The translations under genes and the position numbers were made by a program. Under the pieces are notes generated by a model. It was not told where the DNA came from and ran no database searches. It was given only the letters and a program-made list of their open reading frames with translations. Below, in pieces: positions 52,286-62,139 of a DNA stretch of 64,000 nt. Every line of letters begins with the position of its first letter. Positions within the stretch are counted from its first letter, which is position 1. The stretch covers positions 558,001 to 622,000 of the forward strand of contig NZ_JAODPB010000003.1 of NCBI RefSeq assembly GCF_025770735.1, read 5' to 3'. This DNA comes from Shouchella tritolerans. Lineage in GTDB: Bacteria; Bacillota; Bacilli; Bacillales; Bacillaceae_D.

Positions 52286-52310
52286 CTAAAGTGAAAAAGG
52301 AGGCTTTTCA

Positions 52311-53588
52311 ATGAAAAAGGTTATATGCTCATCTCTGTCTGTTGCACTTGCGACTGGTTTGCTCATCGGCTGTAGCGGTAATACTTCAGGCGGTGGAGGA
52401 GCTGGAGGAAAGGTAGAACTGACATTTTCGGCATGGGGCAATCCAGCTGAGCTAAAAGTGTACAATCGTGCAGTCGATGCCTTTAATGACATGCAAGACG
52501 ATATTGAAGTTACGCTCACTGGCATTCCGAATGACAATTACTTTCAAACGTTGACAACACGCCTCCAGGGAGGGCAAGCGCCTGATATTTTCTACGTTGG
52601 GGCAGAGGACATCTCTACGTTAATCGAAAACGGAACAATCGAACCGCTCTCCGACTTTTTAGAGACAGAAGATTCTTACGTAAAAGCAGATGAGTTTACC
52701 GATGACATTTGGGGAGCGTCAAGGAAAGACGGAACCATTTACGGACTGCCTGTTGATTGTAATCCGTATTTAATGTACTACAATAAAACATTGCTCGAAG
52801 AAGCCGGCGCAAAGTCGCCACAAGAATATTATGAAGAAGGCAATTGGAACTGGGAAGCGTTTGAAGAAGTGACGGCAAAATTACGTGATTACGGAAAATA
52901 CGGATTTGTGCAAGAGGGTGGCCACCCGCATTTACTAAATTGGATTTGGACAAATGGTGGCGAATTTGCGACAGATGATGAAGTCATAGGCGACACTGAT
53001 CCAAAAGTGCTTGAAGCGTTCGAGTTTGTCCATCGTATGGTTGAAGAAGGCAACTTTATTTTTGCTGGCACACTGCCAGAAGGGCAGGGCATGGATGCCA
53101 TGTTTATGTCCAACCAAGTCGGCTTTGTAGGGGCAGGCCGCTGGCTGACACCAATGTTTTTGGAAACAAGCATTGACTTTGATTATATTCCATGGCCTTC
53201 TAATACAGAAAATACGTTAGAAACGGCGAATATTGCTACTGCGTATATGGCTGCAAACTCAAAAAGTGAGCACGTCGAAGAGGCAATGAAGTTTATCTCG
53301 TTTTACACCTCCCAGGAAGGCCAGGAAACACGCCTCGATGGTGAAGGCAACGCTGTTCCTTCCGTTACTGGAATTGATGAGGTGGTATTAAACCAAGAAA
53401 AACCAGAGCATGGCCAGTACTTACTCGATGCCCGCGAAGCAGGGCGTGTCGTCAGTCTTGAGTATACATCGCCGGGACTCCATAGGGACTTAAATGATGT
53501 GTATGAATTGATGCTACTTGGCGACAAGACGCCTGAAGACGCTTTAAAAGAAGCGACGGAAATTGCGAAAGCTGCGTTAGAAGAGTAA
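52311..53588 (+). CDS. Extracellular sugar-binding lipoprotein of an ABC importer
   Basis: A 425-aa solute-binding protein with signal peptide and lipobox LLIGC near residue 21, then a Gly-rich linker and VELTFSAWGNPAE. The GGQAPDIFYVG segment and a family-typical C-terminus follow. AAAGGAGG precedes ATG. It is the first gene of an SBP-MalF-MalG operon under a cre site and a divergent AraC regulator. The sugar is not predictable. Confidence 0.92.
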   Translation: MKKVICSSLSVALATGLLIGCSGNTSGGGGAGGKVELTFSAWGNPAELKVYNRAVDAFNDMQDDIEVTLTGIPNDNYFQTLTTRLQGGQAPDIFYVGAEDISTLIENGTIEPLSDFLETEDSYVKADEFTDDIWGASRKDGTIYGLPVDCNPYLMYYNKTLLEEAGAKSPQEYYEEGNWNWEAFEEVTAKLRDYGKYGFVQEGGHPHLLNWIWTNGGEFATDDEVIGDTDPKVLEAFEFVHRMVEEGNFIFAGTLPEGQGMDAMFMSNQVGFVGAGRWLTPMFLETSIDFDYIPWPSNTENTLETANIATAYMAANSKSEHVEEAMKFISFYTSQEGQETRLDGEGNAVPSVTGIDEVVLNQEKPEHGQYLLDAREAGRVVSLEYTSPGLHRDLNDVYELMLLGDKTPEDALKEATEIAKAALEE

Positions 53589-53649
53589 CAGCCAAGGGGC
53601 CCCTTGTGCCCCTTGATATTCTTGCGCATCGATTAAGGAGGAGCTGGAG

Positions 53650-54531
53650 ATGTATACAAAACGGGAAAAATGGTGGGGCTATGCGTTCATCGCTCCCCAG
53701 CTGCTGGGCATGATTGTGTTTTCATTGCTTCCACTCATATTCGCGTTTGCCCTCAGTTTCATGAGTTGGGACGGTTTTGGGGAGCAGACGTTTGTCGGCT
53801 TAGATAATTATATTCAACAATTTCAAGACCCTGTTTTTCGGACTGCTTTGCGAAATACGACGATTTACTCGTTGCTCGTCATCCCTGGAGGCATCATTGC
53901 AGCCCTAGGTGCTGCGCTTGCATTAAATAAAGTCAAAGGCAAAGATTTTTATCGAATGCTGTTTTTCATGCCTGTTGTAACCAGTTCTGTTTCAATCGGA
54001 GTTATTTGGATGTGGCTATTAAATGGGGATATTGGTTTAATCAACCAGCTTCTTGCCATGGTCGGCATTGACGGACCAAACTGGCTGACTGATCAAAAGC
54101 TTGTGTTGCCTTCGATTGCAGCGCTCAGCATTTGGTGGGGGCTTGGGACAAACATGGTTATCTTTTTAGCGGGGCTGCAAGGGATTTCCCGCAGCTATTA
54201 TGAAGCGGCTGACATTGATGGGGCGACGCCGTGGCAAAAATTCCGGCATATTACATTTCCGCTATTATCGCCAACGACTTTTTTCGTGGCGATCATGATT
54301 GTGATTGCTTCCTTCCAAGTGTTTGACCAAGCTTATGTCATGACTCAAGGCGGTCCTGGGAAAGCGAGTTATACACTTGTGTACCATATCTTTGACATGG
54401 CGTTTACACGTACGGCATTTGGGCCAAGTACAGCCTCAGCCATGATTTTGTTTTTGATCATCCTCATTTTTACCTTAATCCAATTCTCTGTATCTAGAAA
54501 GTGGGTGCATTATGAAGACGGCGGCAGATAA
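53650..54531 (+). CDS. Carbohydrate ABC transporter permease, MalF type
   Basis: A 293-aa CUT1 permease with six hydrophobic segments and EAA loop YYEAADIDGATPWQKF then ITFPLLSP near residues 185-210. The start codon follows AAGGAGGAG. It overlaps the next permease gene by 20 bases. No ATPase is encoded here, so a shared MsmX-type protein probably energises it. Confidence 0.92.
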   Translation: MYTKREKWWGYAFIAPQLLGMIVFSLLPLIFAFALSFMSWDGFGEQTFVGLDNYIQQFQDPVFRTALRNTTIYSLLVIPGGIIAALGAALALNKVKGKDFYRMLFFMPVVTSSVSIGVIWMWLLNGDIGLINQLLAMVGIDGPNWLTDQKLVLPSIAALSIWWGLGTNMVIFLAGLQGISRSYYEAADIDGATPWQKFRHITFPLLSPTTFFVAIMIVIASFQVFDQAYVMTQGGPGKASYTLVYHIFDMAFTRTAFGPSTASAMILFLIILIFTLIQFSVSRKWVHYEDGGR

Positions 54532-55396
54532 TCCAGTTCTTAACCCAGGGCCAGTTAAGCAAAAAAAACGCGGCCGGATCCGCATCTCACAAATCTTGTT
54601 GCACTTGGCTTTAGTCATTGGCTCGATCGTTATGGCAGGCCCGTTTATTTGGATGGCGCTTAGCAGCTTAAAGTCATTTGAACAAATTTTTGCCGTTCCG
54701 CCTGTTTGGATTCCTGATCCGTTTGTATGGAGCAACTTCACCGATTCCTTGCAAGCAATGCCTTTTGGGCGTGCCTATTTTAACAGCTTTTACATCTCAA
54801 CCATTGTTGTCGTCAGCCAAGTCATTACTTGTTCAATGGCAGCTTACGCTTTTGCCAAATTGAAATTTCCAGGCTCTAAGGTACTGTTCATCGCCTTTTT
54901 GGCAACGATGATGGTACCTATGCAAGTAACGCTCATTCCGCTGTACATCATTATGGATAACATCGGCTGGGTCAATACACATCTGTCAATTATCGTTCCG
55001 AATGCGCTATTTAATGCGTTTGGCGTGTTTTTGTTAAGGCAATTTATGATGGGGATACCAAAAGAAATGGAAGAGGCGGCGGTGATGGACGGCGCCAACC
55101 CGCTGTATATTTATGCGAAAATTATGCTGCCACTCATTAAACCGGCACTAGCAGCATTCGCTATTTTTTCATTTATCGGCATCTGGAATAACTTTATCCA
55201 GCCGCTCGTGTTTTTAAGCGATACGACATTGTTTACTGTCCCATTGCTATTAGCAACATTTAAAGGGCTTTATGTTACAAACTGGCCGCTAATGATGGCC
55301 GGTGCGACTATTTCCGTCGTGCCTGTGCTGATTGTTTACTTTTTTGCTCAGCGGCAAATCATTGAAGGGATTGCCCTTACTGGCGTAAAAGGCTAA
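54512..55396 (+). CDS. Carbohydrate ABC transporter permease, MalG type
   Basis: A 294-aa permease with a basic N-terminal tail (KQKKRGRIR), six hydrophobic segments, and EAA loop EEAAVMDGANPLYIY then IMLPLIKPA. It pairs with the MalF-type subunit it overlaps and ends the operon before a terminator. Confidence 0.92.
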   Translation: MKTAADNPVLNPGPVKQKKRGRIRISQILLHLALVIGSIVMAGPFIWMALSSLKSFEQIFAVPPVWIPDPFVWSNFTDSLQAMPFGRAYFNSFYISTIVVVSQVITCSMAAYAFAKLKFPGSKVLFIAFLATMMVPMQVTLIPLYIIMDNIGWVNTHLSIIVPNALFNAFGVFLLRQFMMGIPKEMEEAAVMDGANPLYIYAKIMLPLIKPALAAFAIFSFIGIWNNFIQPLVFLSDTTLFTVPLLLATFKGLYVTNWPLMMAGATISVVPVLIVYFFAQRQIIEGIALTGVKG

Positions 55397-55435
55397 ACAG
55401 TCAGTTTAGTGAAATATAGCTTCGAAGTTTCGTGA

Positions 55436-55462
55436 AGCCCAGCTCAAACAGGCTGGGTTTTT
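55436..55462 (+). terminator. Terminator of the second sugar ABC operon
   Basis: An AAGCCCAGC/GGCTGGGTTT stem with a 7-nt loop, followed by T. Confidence 0.8.
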
Positions 55463-55658
55463 CGATGCGTTGATGCCAATGACAAAAAAGATTATTCATA
55501 TTTATGGGATAATTTTGAAATTAACAACAAAATCGTTAAGGCTTGAGCCTTAGAACGGCAAAAAACTAGCCAAGTTGTTCTAGGAAGAAGGTCTTAACTA
55601 CAGTGTGTGAAAATTGATAATATCAGTACTATATAACTGTTTTCTATAAATTTGTAAG

Positions 55659-55698
55659 ATCATGGTTGACTGGTAAAATCTCCACTGGCTACCATGAT
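55659..55698. promoter_or_regulatory. Perfect 8-bp inverted repeat before the T7SS operon
   Basis: ATCATGGT (55659-55666) and ACCATGAT (55691-55698) flank 24 bases and end 12 bases before the esxA ribosome binding site. It could be a hairpin in the leader or a dimeric regulator site. In the rest of 55463-55726 I see only a weak TAAAAT -10 (55673-55678) and no gene. Confidence 0.4.
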
Positions 55699-55726
55699 AA
55701 TATAAACCATTAAGGAGGGATTTACT

Positions 55727-56020
55727 ATGTCTGGACTTATTCGCGTTACTCCAGAAGAACTTTACCAAAAAGCTGATGATTACAACCGCTCAAGTGGTGA
55801 GATACATGACCTCGTGGGCAGATTAGATGGTTACAGAGACCAGCTTCAAGGAATGTGGGATGGCCAAGCTTCAGAGGCGTTCATTCAACAGTACGATGAA
55901 TTAAAGCCATCCTTTGTCCGCATGGGCGACTTGCTTGGCGAAGTATCTGAACAACTTCGCAACAGCGGGCGGACACTTGAAGAAACAGACCAACAAATCG
56001 CGGGCAACATTCGCGGTTAA
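55727..56020 (+). CDS. esxA: WXG100 family T7SS secreted protein EsxA/YukE
   Basis: A 97-aa helical-hairpin protein with the turn motif WDG near residue 44 (the WXG motif) and a C-terminal helix ending LEETDQQIAGNIRG, consistent with the YxxxD/E-like export region. It is secreted by the Yuk/Ess system as a dimer. AAGGAGGG precedes ATG. A hairpin after the gene likely raises its expression over the downstream machinery genes. Confidence 0.93.
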   Translation: MSGLIRVTPEELYQKADDYNRSSGEIHDLVGRLDGYRDQLQGMWDGQASEAFIQQYDELKPSFVRMGDLLGEVSEQLRNSGRTLEETDQQIAGNIRG

Positions 56021-56044
56021 TTGGCGACGAATAGAAACATTTTG

Positions 56045-56070
56045 GGACGCAATTCCTTACAATTGCGTCC
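56045..56070 (+). terminator. Hairpin between esxA and esaB
   Basis: A perfect 10-bp stem GGACGCAATT/AATTGCGTCC with a 6-nt loop, and only a weak T-rich tail. Probably a partial terminator or mRNA stabiliser. Confidence 0.65.
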
Positions 56071-56094
56071 TTCCTTATGAAAGGGTGACATTTG

Positions 56095-56334
56095 ATGTAC
56101 ATCACTGTAACAGTTGACATGAACCGATACTCAGGGAAACGGTTTGATTTGCGCCTCTCTGATCAATATACAGCCAAAAAAGTCATTGATCTCGTTTGGG
56201 GCATTGAGAAGCTGGAAGTTCCACGGCGTGATGGGAGCTGGATCCGTGTCCAAAACAAAGAAACTCATGTCTACGGCAGCCAAATACTTGCTGAACGTGG
56301 TGTAACAAATGGAGACCGCTTGGAAATCTTATAG
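56095..56334 (+). CDS. esaB: Ubiquitin-like T7SS protein EsaB/YukD
   Basis: A 79-aa protein of the YukD ubiquitin-like family, with beta-grasp pattern ITVTVDMNRYSGKRFDLRLSD and ILAERGVTNGDRLEIL at the end. It is a cytoplasmic regulator or accessory of T7 secretion. ATG at 56095 is preferred to TTG three bases earlier; AAAGGGTG lies upstream. It is the second gene of the operon. Confidence 0.9.
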   Translation: MYITVTVDMNRYSGKRFDLRLSDQYTAKKVIDLVWGIEKLEVPRRDGSWIRVQNKETHVYGSQILAERGVTNGDRLEIL

Positions 56335-56360
56335 CACTGGTTGAAGGGGTCGGACATGCA

Positions 56361-57665
56361 ATGGAGAAGAAGCGATTTTATTTAGAAGAACAAACGGGTG
56401 CAGCTTTTTACAGGGACGCAGAATCGAATACATATACATTAACATTTCAAACCGCAGAAATAAAGCTGTCTAATTCGCTAGAAGCGGAGTTGTTAAAACA
56501 ACAAGACCCGCTGCTCGAGCGTACAATTGCTGAAGCAGAAGATGAGCTTGTCATTACCATTCATCCGCAAGAAACAATGCTGCCTTTTAGCAAGTTTCGG
56601 AAAAAAGGCGATTACGCAAAACAAATCATTGGCCACTCACTTATTCGCGCGGTTGCCGAGCATCACAGTTCCAGGCTGCATTTAATTGTCTGTCCGGAAA
56701 ATTTACTAGTAACAGAGGGGCTTGATGTTCACTTTATCCATTATGGCATTAAAGAAAGCCTCCCACCTTATGAAAAGAATGAGGAAAAGCTATTTGCTGA
56801 GCTTAAGACAACGTTGCTTGTATTGCTTGATGGCGAGCATCGCTTTGTGGAGTACATGAATTTTACTGACACAATGAAATTGTCGGCAAAGGCAAAAAAA
56901 TTGCTAGAGGCTGATTCAATTGAAGCGCTTCTGAGCTGTGTAGAGACATGGATCCAAGAAGAAGAGCGACGCGCTAGCCAGATGCATATGGTGCCAAAGC
57001 AAAAATGGCGCTTGCAAAAAAGTTTGTTTTTTGCTGTTACAGGACTGCTTATACCGGCTATTGTTTTTACCGTCTATGCGCTTTTTTTCCTTCATCCGCG
57101 TCACGACGCCTTTATTGCCAGCAATGAGGCCTATATTAACAGCAAGCCAAGTGATGTCATTACTGCATTGGAACCATATAACCCGAGCCAAATGCCCCGC
57201 GTTGTCCAGTACCAGTTGGCTCAATCCTATGTTGCTAATGAAGACTTGAACGTGGATCAGACAGCAAATGTGCAAAATACGTTGACGCTTCAAGCTGAAG
57301 AGCTTTATTTCCAATATTGGATTGCAATTGGCCGTGGTGAAAATGAGGAAGCCAATGAAATCGCTCGCCAGTTGCAGGACGGAGAGCTAGAAATGTATGC
57401 GAATTTAAAGTGGCGTGATGCCGTTCGCCAAGACCTCAGCTTGTCAGGAGATGAGCGTGAAGAATTGCTTAACGATATTCAAGCTGATATTGACCGTTAT
57501 ATGCGAGAGCAACAAGAACGGGAAGCGGAGGAAGAAGCGGACGCCGCTGCTGATGACAATGCGCCTGAAGAAGAGCCAGAGCAAAGCGAAGAGCGTTCGG
57601 AAGATGGCGAAGAAAACGAGGACGAGCCTGAGCAAAACGAGGAAGAGGAGAACGCAGATGAGTAA
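56361..57665 (+). CDS. essB: T7SS membrane protein EssB/YukC
   Basis: A 434-aa protein: a pseudokinase-like N-terminal domain (residues 1-220), one membrane helix near 225-245 (SLFFAVTGLLIPAIVF), an extracytoplasmic TPR-like domain, and a very acidic Glu/Asp-rich tail of about 60 residues. It bridges EssC and the membrane complex. The acidic tail is longer than I would expect for the family. It lies 26 bases after esaB and 23 before essC. Confidence 0.9.
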   Translation: MEKKRFYLEEQTGAAFYRDAESNTYTLTFQTAEIKLSNSLEAELLKQQDPLLERTIAEAEDELVITIHPQETMLPFSKFRKKGDYAKQIIGHSLIRAVAEHHSSRLHLIVCPENLLVTEGLDVHFIHYGIKESLPPYEKNEEKLFAELKTTLLVLLDGEHRFVEYMNFTDTMKLSAKAKKLLEADSIEALLSCVETWIQEEERRASQMHMVPKQKWRLQKSLFFAVTGLLIPAIVFTVYALFFLHPRHDAFIASNEAYINSKPSDVITALEPYNPSQMPRVVQYQLAQSYVANEDLNVDQTANVQNTLTLQAEELYFQYWIAIGRGENEEANEIARQLQDGELEMYANLKWRDAVRQDLSLSGDEREELLNDIQADIDRYMREQQEREAEEEADAAADDNAPEEEPEQSEERSEDGEENEDEPEQNEEEENADE

Positions 57666-57688
57666 GTGCGCACGTAGGAGATGGAACA

Positions 57689-60600
57689 ATGGATAGACTG
57701 TGGGTATTTTATGATTCGTATGTACAGCAGCTTGACTTAAGCCAAACAGAGCGTTTGTTAGGCGCAAGCGAGGACGTTGATTTGCTCGTTCCGCCTCTGC
57801 ATGCTAAAATCCGCGTTAAAATCGCTAGCGGCCAAAAGCAATGTGTGCTTGACATAGAGGGAGCAGGCGAGCAAGTTTTAGCGGCCGGTGAATCATTCCA
57901 GTATAAAGAAAATGACTCTGCCGTCACATTTGTGTATAAAGACGAAGCGGTAAGCGAACGGATGTATTTTATTGGTAAAGAAACGTTCCTTTCCATTGGG
58001 CCTGAGGAGTCAGCCGATATTGTTTTGCCTAGTGAGAAGCCTTCTGCCTCTTGTACGCTCATAAAGAAAGGCGGCAATTGGTTTGTCTATCCAAATAAGC
58101 ACAGTCAGGTGTTTGTAAATGGCGAAGCCCTTACAAACAAGCAACCATTAAAGAATGGCGATGTGCTATTGCTTGGCTATACAGCACTTGTCATTAATGA
58201 AGGCGACTTATTGGCAATTGAATCAAGCGATCCTTTGCAAACGCGACTCGCGCGCATAGCGGTTCCTACTTCAGAAAGCAAAAAAAAATACCCTGAGTAC
58301 CGGCGAACGCCGCGGATTATTTATGAAGAGCCAAAAGACCGGGTGACTTTTTCCATTCCAGGCCAGGAGTTGGACGATAATCATCGTGCCCTCTGGCTCA
58401 TCGTATTGCCGCCGTTAGCGATGCTCATTGTCATGGGAATTGTCGCATTGCTCATCCCTCGGGGCATTTTTATCATTATTTCGGCCACAATGTTTACCGT
58501 AACGCTGATCACTTCGACCGTCAACTATTTCCGCGAACGGAAAATCCGCAAGCAAAAAGAGGAAAAACGGCAACGTGTTTATACACGCTACTTGAAGGAA
58601 AAGCGCGTCGAACTTCAGGAAATGGCTGACAAACAACGGCATGTACTCGATTACCATTTTCCGTCGTTTGAGGAAAATAAATATATGGCAGCTAACTTGA
58701 ATGGCCGTATCTGGGAGAAAACAGTTGGTGACGATGATTTTATGCATGTCCGTGTTGGGAAATCGTCGATCCCGATAAGTTTTCATATTGCCGATCCAGG
58801 TGGCGATTTAGCGAATCGAGATCGTGACGAGCTGCTAGAAGAAGGCGAAAAGTTAAAAGAGCACTATTCTCATATTAATGATGCGCCCCTTAGCCTTAGC
58901 TTAGCGAGCGGTTCCATTGGCTATGTCGGCCAGCTGAAGACGGTACAACGGGAAGTCGCTCAAATGGTTGGGCAACTTGCCTTTTTTCAAAGCTACCATG
59001 ACCTTCGTTTCGTTGCTGTTTTCAGCGAAGACCAGTATGCAAATTGGGAATGGATGAAATGGCTCCCTCATTTTCAATTGCCCCATATGTACGCGAAAGG
59101 GTTTATTTACAATGAGCGGACACGAGACCAACTATTGACATCGATTTATGAAATGGTGCGGGAGCGGGAGTTGGAACAAAGCCAAGACAAGCCAAAGCGT
59201 TTCATCCCTCACTTTGTCTTTTTAGTCGCCAATCGCAGTTTGATAAGCGACCATGCTATCATGGAATATTTGGAAGGGCCGGATAAAGTTCTTGGCATGT
59301 CGGTTATTTTTCTCACCGATGCACAAGAAAACTTAACCGAATATGTCCATACGATCGTCAAGGCCGTCAACCAAAAAGAAGGCGAGATTGTCATCAGAGA
59401 ACGGAAAGCGGAACATAAACGCTTTACCTTTGACCCTCAGGATGCAACGACAAATGAAAGGTATGCCCGCTTGCTGGCGTCATTGAACCACCAACGAGGC
59501 ATGAGCCGTTCTATACCAGAAATGGCGTCTTTTCTCGAAATGTTTGGCGTCCAGCATACAAAAGAACTTGCAATTGAACAACGGTGGCAAACGACAAACA
59601 GCGCCGAGTCGCTCGCTGTGCCCGTCGGATTTAAAGCAAAGGATGAACTTCTTGAGCTGAACATCCATGAAAAGGCCCATGGGCCCCATGGTTTGCTTGC
59701 AGGGACAACAGGTTCGGGAAAAAGTGAATTTCTGCAAACGTATATTTTATCGTTAGCAGTCCATTACCATCCCCACGAAGTTGCTTTTCTTCTCATTGAC
59801 TACAAAGGCGGGGGGATGGCACAGCCGTTTAAAAATATTCCCCATTTGCTCGGCACCATTACCAACATCAACGACAGCAAGAACTTTAGTATGCGGGCGT
59901 TGGCGTCGATCAAAAGCGAACTGCGCAAGCGGCAGCGGCTGTTTGACCAAAACTTAGTTAACCATATCGATGACTATATGGAGTTGTATAAACAGAAGCA
60001 GGTATTGGAACCGATGCCACATCTGTTTATCATATCTGATGAATTTGCGGAATTGAAAAACGAGGAACCTGAATTTATTAAAGAACTCGTAAGTGCAGCG
60101 CGGATCGGGCGTAGCCTTGGCGTCCACCTCATTCTTGCCACACAAAAGCCAGGCGGAATTATTGACAACCAAATTTGGAGTAACGCCCGCTTCCGAGTCG
60201 CATTAAAAGTGCAAGACGCTCTAGATTCTAAAGAAATTCTGAAAAATCCCGATGCCGCCAATTTGACTGTAACAGGGCGCGCCTATTTGCAAGTCGGCAA
60301 TAACGAGCTGTATGAATTGTTCCAGTCCGCATGGAGCGGGGCACCGTATTTGCGCGAAACCCATGAAGGCGAGGAAGATGTTGCATTAGTCACTGATGCA
60401 GGCTTAGTGCCCATTTCCAACGTCCAAGCTGCTACTGGGAAAAAACAAAAGAGCATCTCTGAGATTGAAGCTGTTGTTAAAGAGATTGAAGCGACAACTG
60501 AACGTCTGTCCATTCAAAAAGCCTCAAGCCCATGGCTTGACCCCCTTGAAGAATGGCTCCCCCCTGTTCAAACAGATACAGAGGCGGACAAGTTTCCGTT

Positions 60601-62113
60601 GGCGCTTGCTGATGAGCCAGAAGAACAAAGGCAATTCAATGTTTATTATGAATGGCTAAAAGACGGCAATATTGCTGTATTTGGCTCTGGCGGGTACGGA
60701 AAATCTACAACGCTTATGGCATTGATGCTCCAGTTTGCAAAGTCGTTTAGCCCAGAAGAACTTCACTTTTACATTTTTGATTTTGGGAATGGTGCGTTGT
60801 TGCCGTTTAGGCAACTTCCTCATACAGCTGATTATTTTAAAATCGATGAAAAACGCAAAATCGAAAAGGCCATTGCCTTGCTAAAAGCGGAGATGGACGA
60901 TCGCCGCGAACGGTTCCTGGCTCAAGAAGTCAATAGTTTGACGATGTATAACCAAACAGCAACAGAGCCGTTGCCTGTTCTGTTTATGTTCATTGACAAC
61001 TTTGATTTGATCAAAGAAGAATACGAGCAGTTGGAATCAACGTTTATCCAATTTGCCCGAGATGGCCAGTCTCTAGGCATTTATGTAAGTCTAACAGCGA
61101 CGCGGGCGAATGCTTTGCGCCAGCCACTCATGAATACAATGAAAACAAAGATTGTCCACTTTATGAACGACCGAAACGATGTCATCACGCTGCTCGGCCG
61201 CAGCAAGTACGAAATCGAACCGATACCTGGCCGCGCCATTTTAGCGAAAGACAGCCACTATTTTGCGCAAATGTATTTGCCAGAAGCCGGTGAAGATGAT
61301 CAGGAAATGATGGCAGCAACAAGAAAAGCGATTGCCGATTTAGGCCAGCGTTATCAAGACGCCAAGCTGCCGGAAAAAATTGCGATGCTGCCTACACAGC
61401 TATCGCTGGCTTCTTTCCAAACGCGTGTTGGCGACCCAGGCGACAGCATTCCCTTTGCTCTTGACGAAGATACGGTCAAGCCAGTATTCCTACAAACGAA
61501 GTCAGAGCCTCATCTGTTAGTTGTCGGCCAGCCGCGGAAAGGAAAGACGAACGTTGCCAAAGTACTATTAAACTACTATTTGCAACAGGAAGTTGACGAG
61601 ATTGGGCTATTTGACGGCACAGACCGCAAGCTCTCTGCTTTTGTCGGACAGAAGCTTATTTCCTATATAGACCAAAAAGAACAGATTAAAGACTGGGTGG
61701 CAGCGGTTGAAGAAAAAATGGCTGTTCGGGAACAAGCTTACATGGATGCGTTAAACAATGGAGAAACGGTTCCAGCTTTTGCGCCAGTGCTGTTATTAAT
61801 CGACAGCCTGATCCGCTTCCAACAAACGGTTGATGCGGCCATTCAAGATAAGTTGGCGAAGCTTATGAAAAATTCGAGCCATCTAGGCTTTCGTATGATT
61901 GTGTGTGGCAATTCCGTAGAATTTACGAAAGGCTTCGATCCTCTTACTGCAGAATTGAAGTTGGTGCGCCACTATATCATCGTCATGAAAAAGTCAGACC
62001 AAACCCTTGTCAATCTTTCGTTCACGCGAAATGAAGAAGAGATTGCCCCAGGTTTTGGCTACTATGTCGTCAATGGAATCGAGACGAAAATCAAAATACC
62101 GGAAGCTCCATAA
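57689..62113 (+). CDS. essC: T7SS motor ATPase EssC/YukBA (FtsK/SpoIIIE family)
   Basis: A 1474-aa protein: two N-terminal FHA-like domains (residues 1-190), two membrane helices near 230-275, then three ATPase modules with P-loops GTTGSGKSE near 670, GSGGYGKST near 997 and GQPRKGKT near 1281. The first module has Walker B HLFIISDEF, so it is probably the main active ATPase. It is one fused gene, unlike organisms where it is split. It drives substrate translocation. Confidence 0.95.
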   Translation: MDRLWVFYDSYVQQLDLSQTERLLGASEDVDLLVPPLHAKIRVKIASGQKQCVLDIEGAGEQVLAAGESFQYKENDSAVTFVYKDEAVSERMYFIGKETFLSIGPEESADIVLPSEKPSASCTLIKKGGNWFVYPNKHSQVFVNGEALTNKQPLKNGDVLLLGYTALVINEGDLLAIESSDPLQTRLARIAVPTSESKKKYPEYRRTPRIIYEEPKDRVTFSIPGQELDDNHRALWLIVLPPLAMLIVMGIVALLIPRGIFIIISATMFTVTLITSTVNYFRERKIRKQKEEKRQRVYTRYLKEKRVELQEMADKQRHVLDYHFPSFEENKYMAANLNGRIWEKTVGDDDFMHVRVGKSSIPISFHIADPGGDLANRDRDELLEEGEKLKEHYSHINDAPLSLSLASGSIGYVGQLKTVQREVAQMVGQLAFFQSYHDLRFVAVFSEDQYANWEWMKWLPHFQLPHMYAKGFIYNERTRDQLLTSIYEMVRERELEQSQDKPKRFIPHFVFLVANRSLISDHAIMEYLEGPDKVLGMSVIFLTDAQENLTEYVHTIVKAVNQKEGEIVIRERKAEHKRFTFDPQDATTNERYARLLASLNHQRGMSRSIPEMASFLEMFGVQHTKELAIEQRWQTTNSAESLAVPVGFKAKDELLELNIHEKAHGPHGLLAGTTGSGKSEFLQTYILSLAVHYHPHEVAFLLIDYKGGGMAQPFKNIPHLLGTITNINDSKNFSMRALASIKSELRKRQRLFDQNLVNHIDDYMELYKQKQVLEPMPHLFIISDEFAELKNEEPEFIKELVSAARIGRSLGVHLILATQKPGGIIDNQIWSNARFRVALKVQDALDSKEILKNPDAANLTVTGRAYLQVGNNELYELFQSAWSGAPYLRETHEGEEDVALVTDAGLVPISNVQAATGKKQKSISEIEAVVKEIEATTERLSIQKASSPWLDPLEEWLPPVQTDTEADKFPLALADEPEEQRQFNVYYEWLKDGNIAVFGSGGYGKSTTLMALMLQFAKSFSPEELHFYIFDFGNGALLPFRQLPHTADYFKIDEKRKIEKAIALLKAEMDDRRERFLAQEVNSLTMYNQTATEPLPVLFMFIDNFDLIKEEYEQLESTFIQFARDGQSLGIYVSLTATRANALRQPLMNTMKTKIVHFMNDRNDVITLLGRSKYEIEPIPGRAILAKDSHYFAQMYLPEAGEDDQEMMAATRKAIADLGQRYQDAKLPEKIAMLPTQLSLASFQTRVGDPGDSIPFALDEDTVKPVFLQTKSEPHLLVVGQPRKGKTNVAKVLLNYYLQQEVDEIGLFDGTDRKLSAFVGQKLISYIDQKEQIKDWVAAVEEKMAVREQAYMDALNNGETVPAFAPVLLLIDSLIRFQQTVDAAIQDKLAKLMKNSSHLGFRMIVCGNSVEFTKGFDPLTAELKLVRHYIIVMKKSDQTLVNLSFTRNEEEIAPGFGYYVVNGIETKIKIPEAP

Positions 62114-62139
62114 ACGAAAGAACAAGCGAGGTGGTTTAA

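Noticed and set aside
57444-57767. 107-aa minus-strand Leu/Phe-rich frame
   Set aside because: Antisense of the acidic EssB tail; the Leu/Phe richness is the complement of Glu codons.
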